64,000 bases of DNA from Panicum virgatum (lineage: Eukaryota > Streptophyta > Magnoliopsida > Poales > Poaceae), in assembly GCF_016808335.1 (NCBI RefSeq), contig NC_053149.1:38704118-38768117 (forward strand), read 5' to 3'. Positions 31,075 to 43,154 of this stretch are shown here, piece by piece. The notes beneath the pieces are model-generated. The model was given only the letters and a program-made list of their open reading frames with translations, ran no database searches and was not told the origin of the DNA. A program made the position numbers and the translations under genes. Each line of letters starts with the position of its first letter. The stretch's first letter is position 1.

Positions 31075-33240
31075 GGTTTAGCCTTAACTTGCGTTTGGGA
31101 TTTGGATCCCAGATACTTATTCCTAAGTAAACTTTGCCACATGCCCTCAGTATTAAGCAAATTTATTATCCACTTGGACAAAAGGCATTTATTTCGAAGC
31201 TGAAGATCCAGAATACCCAAGCCACCTTGATCCTTGGGTCTACAAAGGACGTCCCATTTGGCTAGTCTATATTTATGCTTATCTGAAGACCCTTGCCAAA
31301 AGATTCTTGATCTGAAATGATCAAGATTTTTAACCACTCCTTTCGGAATTTCAAAGAAGGACATCATAAATATGGGTAGACTACTAAGTACTCAATTTAG
31401 AAGGACCAATCTTCCTCCATAAGAAAGATACTTAGCTTTCCAACACGAGAGCTTTTTCTCAAATCTTTCTTCTACTTTGTGCCACTCGGAATTGAGTAAC
31501 TGTCTATGATGCATAGAAATTCCCAAATATCTGAAAGGGTATTCCCCTGCATTACACCCAAAGAGAGTGGTATATTCATCTTCCATCTCTTTAGCATGAC
31601 CATAGCAGAAGATTTCGCTCTTGTGAAAATTGATCTTTAACACAGATAATTGCTCAAAAGCACAAAGCAAAAGTTTCATATTTTTTGCTTATTCTAAGTC
31701 ATGATCAAGAAAAATGATAGTATCATCCGCATATTGAGGAATGGATAATCCATCATCTACTAATTGAGGAATGACACCTCTTATTTGTCCATCGACTTTT
31801 GCTCTCTTAATCAGGAGCGGAAGCATATCAGCAATGATGTTAAATAAGATTGGGGACATAGGATCGCCCTGTCTTAGACCTCTTTTAGTTCGAAAGTAAG
31901 GACCAATGTCATCATTGACTTTAATCCCCACACTACCTCCAGTAACCATTCCTTCAATCCATCTACACCATGTAGGAGAGAAACCTTTCATGCGTAAGGC
32001 CTTTCATGCGTAAGGTCTGTTGAAGGAACGACCACTTCACCTTAGCATAGGCCTTTTCAAAGTCAATTTTGAAAATGACCCCATCTCTTTTTTTCTTGGT
32101 ATGCAACTCATGGATGGTCTCATGAAGTATAACCACACCTTCCATGATATTCCTACCTTGCATAAAGGCAGTTTGCGTCGGACTCATCACAGTCTGAGCA
32201 ACCTTAATAAGCCTATTTGTACCAACTTTTGTAAATATTTTAAAGCTGACATTAAGAACACAAATAGGCCTGTACTATTGTATTTTAGTAGCCTCCAGAC
32301 TTTTCGAGATTGGAGTAATCATCCCAAAATTAAGACTAAAGAGGTTTAATTCCTCTTTATGGAAGTCTGAAAACAGAGCCATAAGGTCATTTTTAATTAA
32401 TGACTAAAAGACTTGATAGAATTCAGCGGGGAAACCATCAGGGCCTGGCGCCTTATTATGCTCCAATTGGAACACGGCCTCCCTAACCTCGGTTTCAATG
32501 AATTCTGCCACAAGCACATCATTTTCATCTTGTGTCACTTGACAAATATCATGGGTTTGATCTTCCATGAGAGAGATATGTGAATCCTCAGGTGACCCAA
32601 AAAGACTCTTATAATATTGAGTAATATGAATTTTCAGCTGCTCATCTCCAACTATGAGTCTGTGGTCATTCTCTAGTTGGTAGATATGCTGCTTCCTGTG
32701 CTTACCATTTGCCACTAGATGGAAAAATCTGGTATTATCATCTCCTTCTAATAGTGTTTTCACTTTGGCTCTTTCATACCATTTGAGTTCTTCTTCTCTC
32801 AAAAGCAGAACTAAACGTCCTTTTAGAAAGTGTTTATAATTAATCTCTTGTCCAGTCAGAGGAAAACTCTCTGCCTTTTTATCAAGGCCTTCTAAGAGAT
32901 CCAGCAACTTCTTCTTTTCTTTTCGATAGTTCCCAGAAATATGTTGGGCCCATCCACGAAGGTGTTGTCTGAGCCTCTGTATTTTATTCTGCCATCCCTC
33001 TAAAGGAGTGGATCCTCTATTTTCTGATTGCCAAATTTGTGCAACCATATCATAAAAACCATCACGAATTAACCAGCCTCTCTCAAATTTGAAAGGTCTT
33101 CGGCTATTTTGATGTGTGGAAGATCCCGTATTAAGAATGAGCGGAGTATGGTTAGAAATACTTCCATCTCTAGACTCATCGGTGGACAAAGTAAATTTAT
33201 CCTCCCAGTCCGTGGAGGATGGTTAAGATTAGAAGAGAAA
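31075..33240 (-). mobile_element. L1-type LINE fragment (end of endonuclease, RT)
   Basis: Minus strand: SNHTPLIL (end of the AP-type endonuclease, 33140), a long linker (GDDNTRFFHLVANGKHR), then RT with NKAPGPDGFPAEFY, TAFMQGRNIMEGV, FKIDFEKAY, KRGLRQGDPMSPILFN, the catalytic QYADDTIIFLDHD (about 31720), and FRYLGISMH. Stops occur at 32404, 32270, 31689 and 31392. A 16 bp tandem duplication (31984-32015) shifts the frame inside RT. The 5' part (ORF1, most of the endonuclease) is missing. The 3' part may be the fragment at 18964-19510. Confidence 0.9.
31984..32015. repeat. 16 bp perfect tandem duplication in the LINE RT
   Basis: CCTTTCATGCGTAAGG occurs twice back to back (31984-31999, 32000-32015). 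As 16 is not a multiple of three it shifts the RT frame: the reading LRMKG continues one way before and another way after it. Confidence 0.95.
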
Positions 33241-33289
33241 TGCACCTTATACATGGAATGAGCCTTTTTACAAAGGTTCTCTTCTCTTA

Positions 33290-33597
33290 GTCAGACTTTA
33301 GTTTGTTTCACCATCCTACTTCACGGGATCTCCGATCACATAGGACAGGTTTCCACTATAGAATGACTCACGTGGGTTTCCACTATAGATATGCATAGTT
33401 TCAGATCGATCTATGACCTAGTTTTGTAAACTTGCTGCGAAGGTTGTGCAACGACATACACCTACCGGTCGGTTTTCCGCCATCAGAGTTAAGTGATGCA
33501 CATAAACCCGGTCGCTGCGGTTGGAGATCAATGTGATTGGTCGAATCGAAACTTAGGGCATAAGCCGGATGCATAAGATGCATAGGGCAGTAGATTG
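33290..33597 (+). mobile_element. Copia leader fragment interrupted by the Tekay element
   Basis: From about 33385 the sequence matches 48095-48307 (the copia 5' leader) with scattered substitutions over about 210 bp, including CTTGCTGCGAAGGTTGTG and AAACCCGGTCGCTGCGG. It ends in GATTG (33593-33597), the target duplication of the Tekay element, and resumes at 46992. Upstream, 33290-33384 has two copies of GGTTTCCACTATAGA and no other identity. Confidence 0.75.
33593..33597. repeat. Tekay target-site duplication, left (GATTG)
   Basis: GATTG directly before the LTR; matches 46987-46991. Joining the flanks gives TAGATTGGATCTA, the same wording as the undisturbed copia leader at about 48300. Confidence 0.93.
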
Positions 33598-36500
33598 TGT
33601 GGCAGAACCACCTGAATTATCCCGGCTCAAGTGCGCAGGCCATCACCATAAAGGCAACACCAGCTCAAACGCACTTCAAACGGAACAATTCTTGGTCTGT
33701 CGGGTAACGTCCCGATACAACCACCGGTTCTCGGATCGAACAAGCATACCCCGCACGAAGGCGAGTCCAGAGATATTACAACCACAATTTTACAACACAG
33801 GCATAATAATGATTACAAACCAGTTCAAACCATTATTACAAAACCAACATTAGTAAAACAGTTATACAAGCCTTAAGAGTAAAACTTCAGAGTTTAAACA
33901 GCGGAAGATAAAACACGACGGCTACAACACGTCGCAAAAGTATACCAGGCTAGCCCAAGCATGGTATCACTCGTCATGGTCATTGCCGGCCGAAGACGTA
34001 TCCCACTCTACGGACCAGCCAGGAGGCAAAGAGGAAGGATAGGTCAAACTAGCGATCTGTTCCTCAAAACTCATACCTGAAAAAGGGTTTCAACAGCAAG
34101 GCTGAGTATTCTAATACTCAGCAAGACTTAACCGTCAACGGGTATACGTAGCCCACATTAGTTAGACTATGCAAGGTTTTGTGAGGCTCTAGTTTTCCTT
34201 TTGCTGAAAAGAAATAAAGAGTAGGTCCTTACTTTCAAGTTTTAGCTTTCAAGATTCTAGTTGATTAACCATTCTATGTAAGCAACTACTATTCAATCAT
34301 GGTAGAACTCTAAGCAAACATCAAGATTGATCATAATATTGTTGCTCTTATTACTCTGTGTGGCAAAGGGATCAAGCAGTCCCAAACTGTGAGAAGCAAA
34401 CGATTCGAATTGAATTTCTTAACCTGGCCAGGCAAACCTAACACACACGTCTAGAACACCGTCGGGTCGTTCCCAAACAACCGTTTACCTATCTTTCCGG
34501 CTTGTGGATAGGGTCACTCTCCCCGACTACAGGGCACCAACTTCCTCCCTGCAGCCGCGGTGTTACGCAACATAAACATAAATAAAACCTATCTCTAAGA
34601 GAGAGTGAAAGGTATATCCACTCCCCGGTCCAATCGGCTACTAGGCTTACCGCGTACCATATTTACGGCATGTGGCTAGTACTTTCAAAAAACTTAACCA
34701 CCGCTACCACACACCGCGACCTTAGCAAGTTCATCAACACAGACGGGGTCTCACACAAAGTCATGATATCGAACACAACCCCATCTGTCGTCCTTATATT
34801 GATAACAGAAAGGTAAACAAGCAATTCCTATAGAGCTCGCGAGTGATAGGCAATCACTCGACTTTTACCGGTCCTATAAGCTTAGCAAGTAGTCGAACTC
34901 AAGTCTAGTGTTCAGTACATAGGTTCCTAGGATCATGCATCTAGGGTTTCAATTCAAAACCTAAGAACTGTAAATGCATAAGCAAATAATAACAGTAAAT
35001 GATAATAATTTGAAATATAGGTTATGTCCGGGGCTTGCCTTCTCGGTAGTCACTAACTATTTCGGCCCTGGGCTCTTCCGAACTTTGGTCCGGGGCTTCA
35101 GTTAGTATGGTGGTGTTTACTTGAGCTTTGAGATCACCTCCTTCGGAATCCGGGATCAGCTCGTACGTCCCGTCCGATAACACCGAAGTATCTATATGTG
35201 ATGCAAGAACAGTATTATAAACATACTCACGATGTGGCGAAGTTAAGCAAATAAAATTAAAACACACATGGGTAATCATTTATAGAGTAGTTAATTAACA
35301 AATCTAACTACACAAGGCACCATGATCAATAGCACAAGAAAGCTATACTAACTTCATAAAGTGAGTGGTGGTTGATTCCTATAGCAATCAAATCAAGGTT
35401 TGCTAATAAATTAACAACTCAGAGCACAAATGGTAATAAATTTAGCAAAAATTATCCTAAATAGACTATGAACATATTAAGCTATCCTGTAAAATTCATG
35501 CCAAAACATGTAGCCAATTATTCATAACAATTCAATCATTCATACCACACCTAGAACAAGATTGTATTACACAGATTAAGTTAAAGCGAAACAGAAGCTC
35601 AAAATTTAACAGAAGACCTACACAGGAATGAATTAGTACTATGAATTTTTAATGATTTTATCTACACAGAATTAATTCTGAGAAAATAAACAAAACAGAC
35701 ATCAGATTAACAAGATTAATTTTTAGCTCCTATTCTGTTCATGAACTAGGGCTCAAACTTCATGTACAAGCTAAACTATTCAAAAAGATCACTCAGAAAT
35801 ATTTTTATGATTTAACATCAACATAAACTATTTATCATAATTAAAGTCTACTAAACAAGGATTAAATCAAAGAAATAGCTACACATGAGAACTGACCACA
35901 AAATATTTATAGAAACACTAGTGTCACATGAACAAACCACCATAAAAATTTTACTACAGTACATGGCTTCAATCATCAGTTAAGGAAAAGATAAAACAAC
36001 TAGTCTTTATGTACCTAGTGACACAAAACAACTTGTACAGCAAAAACTTGCAACAAACATACACCATATTTTGATTCTACTGCAAACAGCTACTCTCAAG
36101 GATTCCAGAACAACTAGATTTGCTAATTTACGAATTTTCTACGAATTTCTATTGAATTTCAAAGTTCACTGCAAAAATTACAAAGGAGCCCTTGCTGCTA
36201 CTATTCAACTGAGTCACGGTCTACTCAAATAACCCCCTGGGGTTTTGATTCTTCTCAACCCGAGGTCCTTGGCCGGGTCAGAGAGGGGGGGCGGTGGTTT
36301 GACCGGCGAATCCGGCATCTAGGCTCGCCGGCGGCGAGGAATAGGTGGGGGAAACGCTAGAGGAGACCGAGGCAGAGCACTGGGTACCCTTGGTTCACGG
36401 AGAGATGGCCGGAGATGGGCGGTCCACGGCGGACAGGGAGACGGCGGCGGAGGCAAATGACGGTGAGGGTGTTCTAGTGGGGATTGAGTGAGGAGAGGTG

Positions 36501-37449
36501 GTCGGGGAGCTGCGCGGGCTCACGGCGGTGCTCGCTAGGGAGTCAGAGCGGGCGGAGGATGGCTGCAGTGGCGGGTCGACGGCGGGACTGGGCTCGCCGG
36601 CGTTGCGGGTGGAGCGGCGGCGTGTTCTGGGGCGTCGGAGGGGGGAGCAAGCGAAAAGGCGAACGGAATGGGGCGCTGGGGTTTTTGTAGTGCTCGTGCG
36701 CACGCTAGGAGAAGGCGGCGGCCTCTGCAGCGAGCTCGCCACCGCGGCGGCGAGGTGGCGGCCGCGCGGGCGGCTCTGGCTCGGCGGGGCGCGTGGCACG
36801 GCAGGGGAAGCTCCAGCGCGAGGAAAGGAGGGCAGTGGAGAAGCTCCGGAGCGACGCGTGGGCGCCAAGCGCGAAGCAAGAGGGGGCCGGGCTGGCTCTC
36901 CACGGCGCCGGCGGCGGTGCTGCACAGCGGCGGCGCTGAAAACAGAGCAGAGGAGCTGGAGGAAGGAGAAAAGGACCCAAACGCAATTTCTGAAATTTCC
37001 AGGGACCAAACTGTAAAGCAGATATAACTTTTAAAATAGGGCTCAAATGAAAAAGTGCCCAACATGAAAGTTGTTCAACTTTTCATGATCTACAACTTTG
37101 ATGTTGTGCAAAAACTTATTTGATCAAAGATTCAAGAGCTAATTTTGAAAACATAGGAAGGATTTTGAATTCCAGGAATTTTGTCTTTTTCAATACAAAT
37201 TCACTTTAAACTTAGGCTGATTTGAAAAGTTTCCTGCCATGTAATGATTACACTACATTTTGCAAAAACACCCTCCACAAAAGCTATAATTTCACAACCT
37301 ATTCAAATATAACTATAAAAAGGACCTTGCATAAAATCATAATTACACATATAACCTTTATATTTACAAAAAGATCTTTTTCAAGCAATTCAAGCACATG
37401 ATGCACACAATAGATACACAACTACTATGCAGACACCTAGGGTGTCACA
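33598..37449 (-). repeat. Tekay 3' LTR (3,852 bp)
   Basis: Starts TGTGGCAGAACC and ends GGTGTCACA on the plus strand. It contains 24 bp near 33629 that the partner LTR lacks, the TACTCAGCAAG phrase (about 34116), and a GC-rich block (about 36280-36990) with a 204-codon minus-strand frame (36395-37009). Confidence 0.95.
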
Positions 37450-37465
37450 GCCTTCCCCCCTAAAA
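37450..37465 (-). other. Polypurine tract of the Tekay element
   Basis: TTTTAGGGGGGAAGGC on the minus strand directly before the 3' LTR. The chromodomain-end frame reads through it into the LTR. Confidence 0.88.
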
Positions 37466-40400
37466 GGAATCTCGCCCCGAGATTACAGGAAGAAAAGGAA
37501 TGGTAAGATTTGATACCTAAATTTGTTCTAAGAAAATCAGGAAAGTTTCTTTGGAGAAAATTTTCAGTCTCCCAAGTAGCTTCTTCCTCGGTATGGTGAT
37601 TCCACTGAATCTTGTACATTTAACTTTCTCCCTTCTAGTACTTCTTTCTTTGGTGTCAAGAATCTTGATTGGATACTCCGTATAAGATAGATCGGATTCA
37701 ATCTCGATATCTTGTGGTTCAAGGATCTCAGTAGGTACCTTGATGCACTTCCGGAGTTGTGATACATGGAATACATCATGAATGGCGGCCAACTGAGAAG
37801 GAAGACGAAGTCGGTAGGCAACGGGTCCACAAGTTTCGATGATTTCAAATGGTCCGATGTATCGGGGTGCTAATTTCCCTTTGATACCGAAGCGTTGAAC
37901 ACCTCTAGGATGAGATACTCGCAAATATACGAAATCCCCTACCTTGAATTGTAAAGGATCTCTTCTTTTGTCTGCATAACTTTTCTGTCTTGATTGGGCT
38001 GCTTTAAGATTAGTCTGGACAACTTTGACTTTCTCCTTTGCCTCAGAGACTAAATCTAGCCCAAAGATTTTGCGTTCTCCAGCTTGTGACCAACTCAAAG
38101 GAGTTCGACACCTTCGACCATATAATACTTCAAATGGTGCCATTTGCAAGCTGGATTGATAACTGTTATTATATGAGAATTCTGCCAGTGCTAGGCACTT
38201 ATCCCAGTTCTTGCCATATTGAATAGCACATGCCCTCAACATGTCTTCAAGGATTTGATTGATTCGTTCAGTTTGCCCATCTGTTTGTGGATGATAAGCT
38301 GAACTACGAATCAATTTGGTTCCAAGGGATTCTTGCAATTGCTCCCAGAAACGTGCAATAAACTGAGCCCCACGATCAGAAATGATCGTCTTTGGAACTC
38401 CATGCAAACGAACAATTTGATCGAGATAAATCTCTGCATACCTCTTGGCAGAATAAGTTGTATGCACTGGAATAAAATGAGCGGTCTTGGTGAGTCTATC
38501 AACGATTACCCAAACAGAATCATGCTTCTGAGAAGTGTTGGGTAAACTGACAATAAAATCCATACTGATGTCCTCCCATTTCCAGGATGGAATGGGTAAA
38601 GGTTGGAGAGTACCGGCTACTTTCAAGTGACTAGCCTTAACTCTTGGACAGACATCACACTCAGAAACATATCTGGCAATCTCTCTTTTCATTCGAGTCT
38701 GCCAAAAATCTTGTTTAAGATCTTGGTACATCTTGGTACTACCGGGATGAATCGAAAACTTCGATAGATGTGCTTCATCAAGGATTTGCTTTCTAAGCTG
38801 ATGATTCTTGGGTACAACAAGTCGAGATTCAAACCATAAAACTCCTCTATGATCCACACGGAAACATTTGTATTTTTCTTCACCTTGGGATAACTTTTCC
38901 TTGATGATTTTGATACCCTCATCATGTAATTGTGCCATGATGATGCTATCATGAAGTGTAGGCTCAATAGATATATGGTTCAAACTTCCTTGAGGTACCA
39001 TTTCTAGGTTTAATTTCATCATTTCCTGGCATAGAGTTTCATTGAATGGCTCCACCGATAGACAATGGCATTGTGACTTGCGGCTAAGTGCATCCGCAAC
39101 CACATTAGCCTTTCCTGGATGATAGTGCACTTCTAGATCATAATCCTTTGTCAACTCTAGCCAGCGCCTCTGTCTCATGTTGAGTTCAGCTTGGGTGAAG
39201 ATATATTTGAGGCTCTTATGGTTAGTGTAAATATTACAATGAGTTCCCATAAGATGATGTCTCCACAGCTTAAGAGCGTGAATAACAGCTGCTAACTCCA
39301 GATCATGTGTTGGATAATTCTTCTCATGATTCCGGAGAGCTCTTGATGCATAAGCAATAACTCGGATGTCTTGCATAAGCACACAACCAAGTCCCGTACC
39401 CGAAGCATCACAATAGACATCAAAAGGTTTGGTACTGTCCGGTGTAGCCAATACTGGAGCAGTAGTTAATCGTGCTTTGAGAGTTTGAAAAGCTTCTTCA
39501 CATTTATCATTCCAAACAAACTTCACTCTCTTCTTCAATAACTCCATCATAGGCTTGGCTATTCTAGAGAAATCAGGAATGAATCGACGATAATATCCAG
39601 CTAAACCAAGAAAACTGCGAATTTGATGAACTGAAGTAGGAGATTCCCAATCCATCACTTCTTGTACTTTAGTTGGATCAACGGATATACCATCACTGGA
39701 GATAGTGTGGCCTAAGAATTTCACACTTTCCAACCAAAATTCACACTTGGAGAATTTGGCATAAAGATGATGATCTCGTAATTGTTGAAGAACGATACGC
39801 AAATGCTCAGCATGATCTTCTTTATTCTTTGAGTAGATCAAAATATCGTCAATGAATACCACGACGAATTTATCCAGCTCTGGCATGAAGACTAAATTCA
39901 TCAAGTACATAAAATATGCTGGGGCGTTGGTAAGACCAAAAGACATAATCAGATACTCATAGAGTCCATATCTGGTCGAGAAAGCAGTTTTTGGAATATC
40001 ACAAGGCTTGATCTTTATTTGATGGTAGCCAGAACGAAGATCAATCTTAGAGAAAACCTTAGCTCCAGCTAACTAATCAAACAGGATATCAATGCGGGGA
40101 AGAGGATATTTGTTTTTAATAGTGACCGCATTGAGTGGTCGATAATCAACACATAGCCTCAAACTGTTGTCCTTCTTTTTCACAAATAGGGCTGGACATC
40201 CCTAGGGTGAAGAACTTGGACGTATAAAGCCCTTGTCAAGAAGGTCTTGGAGTTGGACTTTCAATTCTGCTAATTCATTTGGAGGCATTCGGTATGACCT
40301 CTTAGAAATAGGGGCGGTACTGGGTTGAAGCTCAATAACAAACTCGATATCTCTATCAGGAGGCATTCCAGGCAAATCATCTGGAAATACATCCGCATAC

Positions 40401-41419
40401 TCACACACAACAAGGATATCTTCAAGTTTAATTTCTTTTGTGGCATAGGCACAAGAGTTGAAGCACTCTCGTTGTGGTAGATAGAGTATGGTGGCTCCTT
40501 GATATGGTGAATCTATCTCGATAGCTCGGGAAGAAATATCTAACAGTACTTTATGTTTAGTCATCCAATACATGCCCAAAATAACATCCAAGCCTTCTAA
40601 GTTCAGTAAGATCAAATCTGTCTTGATCAAATTACTACCCAGCTTAATTGGCACATGTCTAGTGATTTGATTGGAAGCTATCTTCCCACCATGGGTTGCT
40701 ATCATAAAAGATCCCTTAGTATGACAAAAGTCCAATCCTATTCTTGCTCCAAATTTGGCACTTATAAAACTATGAGTTGCACCAGAATCAAATAATATGA
40801 CTGCGGGTTTATTGTGGATAGAGAAAGTACCCGTCATGACTGGTGCTCCTTCGGGAAGCTCTGCAAGAGTAGTGAAGTTAACTCGCCCCTGTCGGACTTG
40901 CACCATTTGCCTCTTGCCCTTGCCCTTGTTGTTGTTCTGGTTGGAGTTCTGCCCTGGATAATTCTTTCTGGGCTGCGGACAATTCTTGGCAAAGTGAGAA
41001 GTACTGCCGCAGTTGAAGCATTGATTATTACCATTCCCACTATTGAACTGTGGGGCATTTGGCCTTGGGCTAAACTGCTGCTGCTGCTAAGGCACTGGAG
41101 GTCTAAATCCTCCTTGCTGCTAAGGCAGCCTAAAGACAAGCCTGCCCACTGGGGCATTTCTCTGTGGAGGTCTGGGTGGAGTGTTCTGCACCAGACGATA
41201 CCTCGATGGCTGAGCACTCGAGGGTCCTGTTGGTGCCTTCCGCTTCTTCTCAGCACGATGGGCAGCAATACAGTCTTCTTGAGTAATGGCCAAGTTGACC
41301 AGCTCATTGTAGGTGTTGGGCTGAACAAGGTTCAGGCGTTCCTTGAGCTTGGTAGTGAGGCCACGACGAAAACGGTCACGTTTCTTGGCATCAGTATCAG
41401 CATGATGGCCCGCATACTA
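37466..41419 (-). pseudogene. Tekay pol: protease, RT, RNase H, integrase, chromodomain
   Basis: One minus-strand frame carries CX2CX4HX4C zinc knuckle CFNCGSTSHFAKNC (about 41025), retropepsin with LFDSGATHSFIS (about 40790), RT with [11 protein letters not shown] and the catalytic FIDDILIYS (about 39860), RNase H ([20 protein letters not shown]), the integrase finger and core ([29 protein letters not shown]) and the GPF/Y-type region (YIGPFEI). TAG codons at 41120-41122, 41087-41089, 40202-40204 and 40073-40075 interrupt it. A frameshift near 37620 moves the chromodomain part ([16 protein letters not shown]) to another frame. It would replicate and integrate the element; as written it cannot make a full protein. 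Confidence 0.95.
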
Positions 41420-41974
41420 GCACAGGTGATTGAAAGTCTGTGCATATTGTAGAACAGTGCAGGTTCCTTGATTTAGAGCCAAGAACTCATTCAACTTTCT
41501 TTCTATCAGTCCCTCAGGAATATGATGTGATCTGAAGGCAGTTCGGAATTCCTCCCAAGAGATGACATGTTCAACAGGCTGCATTGCACAATAATGATCC
41601 CACCATATACGTGCAGGACTACGAAGCTGTTGGGCGGCAAAGTGGGCCTTGTTTGCGTCAGCACAAGGTACCGCTAGCAGAGCAAACTTGGAATTGATAG
41701 TACGGAGCCAAGTATCGGCGTCCAGTGGGTCATCAGCCTTGCTGAAAAGCGAAGGTTGGGTACCAAAGAATTCTTGGTAACCCGCTGGTTGTGCCTCCCG
41801 TCCTCCATGCTGCTGGCGAGGCTGATTCTGTTGCCCTTGGACCAGCTGGCGAAGCAATTCAGTTTGCATGGCCATTAATTCGGCCAGATTCGACGGGGGT
41901 GGCGGTGGCTGCTGAGATCCACTACCAGCTTCACGACCGAAGCCATCAGGCGTTCCACGAGTATGACCAACCAT
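41417..41974 (-). pseudogene. Tekay gag, N-terminal part up to the first stop
   Basis: Starts MVGHTRGTPDGFGRE at the ATG 41974, the first in frame after the leader. Residues about 25-60 are Pro/Gln-rich (ELMAMQTELLRQLVQGQ), then the capsid-like retrotransposon gag domain (DADTWLRTINSKFALL, WWDHYCAM, WEEFRTAFRSHHIPEG). TAG at 41417-41419 ends it, but the same frame continues as gag (KKRDRFRRGL) to the zinc knuckle, so gag and pol were one polyprotein. It would build the particle. Confidence 0.92.
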
Positions 41975-43154
41975 CTGTAATTATGAAAGATATCCATTAG
42001 ATACATTTTTCTTGCTCCCATAATCAATGGTACTGGTTCATCATTTGAGATTCTATGGAACGAAAAGATCATCAAGACATCAAGATGGAACTAAGGATAA
42101 AGACATGACTCAATCTCCCTCTCTCAAACCATAGACTTTCCTGGGTTTAATCTAAGTGCTCTAATAACATGCTCCCCAAACCAAGTTTTCATTCCACCCT
42201 TTTGTTTAACCACACTAAACATAGTCATGAAAACAAACTCTAGAAATTCCTTAAGAAGACTCAAGTACATTTTCCAATTCTTGGAATCAAAGCAAACATC
42301 AACCAATATGCATGCACGTCCTGTTCGTTTCTCACAAGATAAACAATTGCCAACTATGGTTGGACTTACGTGGTTAGCACGGTGGCATACATAAATACGG
42401 CTCTCCCTATAAAGCTAGTCGATACATTCTAACCGTTCTTATCTTATCGAATCGCGGTTAGTGTACCTGCAGAAGATTGACAGAACATATATATATATCC
42501 ATTGAACCTTTCATGCCAGCACTCATGAAAGCGTCCCCAAACTTTACCGCTCACTATAGAAGTGGCAGCCATACAATTTCCGACGTATGGCCAATGTTAA
42601 CATACGCTACTCGGAGGCGTATTCACAAGTTCCTTTACTCCCAATATAGTCGACCGAGATTGATATATTGGCAGCAGCTCAAGTAGGCCACTGCTTGAGC
42701 GCAGCGTTCGGTTCGCATCGCCGACGGGAAGGTCAGACTCCCTCAGCTGACTGAGTATACTTTATTTCCAATATAGTCAACTAATAGTTGGTATATTGGG
42801 AGCACCTCAAGTAAGCCACAGCTTGAGGGCAGCGTTCGGCTCGCATCACCGACGGGAAGGTCAGACTCCCTCAGCTGACTGAGGATCCTTACCATCTTAC
42901 CTTAACGTAGGTGCATCGTTACAGGAATTAAGAGTTGCTTGTGAGTATGGTTTGACAAAATATAAAGTGCTGGAAGTCAGATAACATAAACCATACATAA
43001 ATAACCACCTAGTAATTCCCGTAAATTCCCTAGGACTTTACGTTCTATGCACAACCCTTAACGAATCCAACGTAGTTTTTCGAAATTCTTTGTTGTTCCA
43101 ATTTTATACGAAAATCGATTTTTAAGGTTCCAACACCTCTGGTGTACGCTTGTA
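41975..43154 (-). other. Tekay 5' leader
   Basis: About 1.2 kb between the primer site and gag, with no coding frame. It contains a tandem duplication of about 127 bp (42641-42884) with internal inverted repeats. Packaging or translation signals would be expected in this place; none can be proven from sequence. Confidence 0.75.
42641..42884. repeat. Tandem repeat (2 x about 120 bp) in the Tekay leader
   Basis: Copies start CCAATATAGTC at 42641 and 42768 and end CTCAGCTGACTGAG. Each holds two inverted repeats: an ATATAGTC...ATATTGG stem and a CTCAAGTA...GCTTGAG stem. Some changes between copies alter both arms or the loops, and the stems remain possible. Confidence 0.88.

Larger units (their letters stand above)
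19515..31075 (-). mobile_element. Athila-like Ty3/gypsy element, 5' end lost, split by a solo LTR
   Basis: Read on the minus strand: end of gag (31072-30482), protease region and RT (30457-29198), RNase H and integrase zinc finger (29188-28070), an inserted solo LTR (24660-28064), integrase core and C-terminus (24654-23689), an extra ORF (23312-22492), non-coding DNA, a polypurine tract (20958-20970) and one LTR (to about 19515). The RT wording is Athila-type. The 5' LTR, primer site and gag start are absent at the right border, where LINE sequence begins abruptly at about 31075. Confidence 0.85.

Noticed and set aside
36498..37016. Plus-strand frame of 172 codons in the Tekay LTR
   Set aside because: Antisense to the element and a by-product of the GC-rich block; only the sense-strand frame is reported, as a tentative finding.
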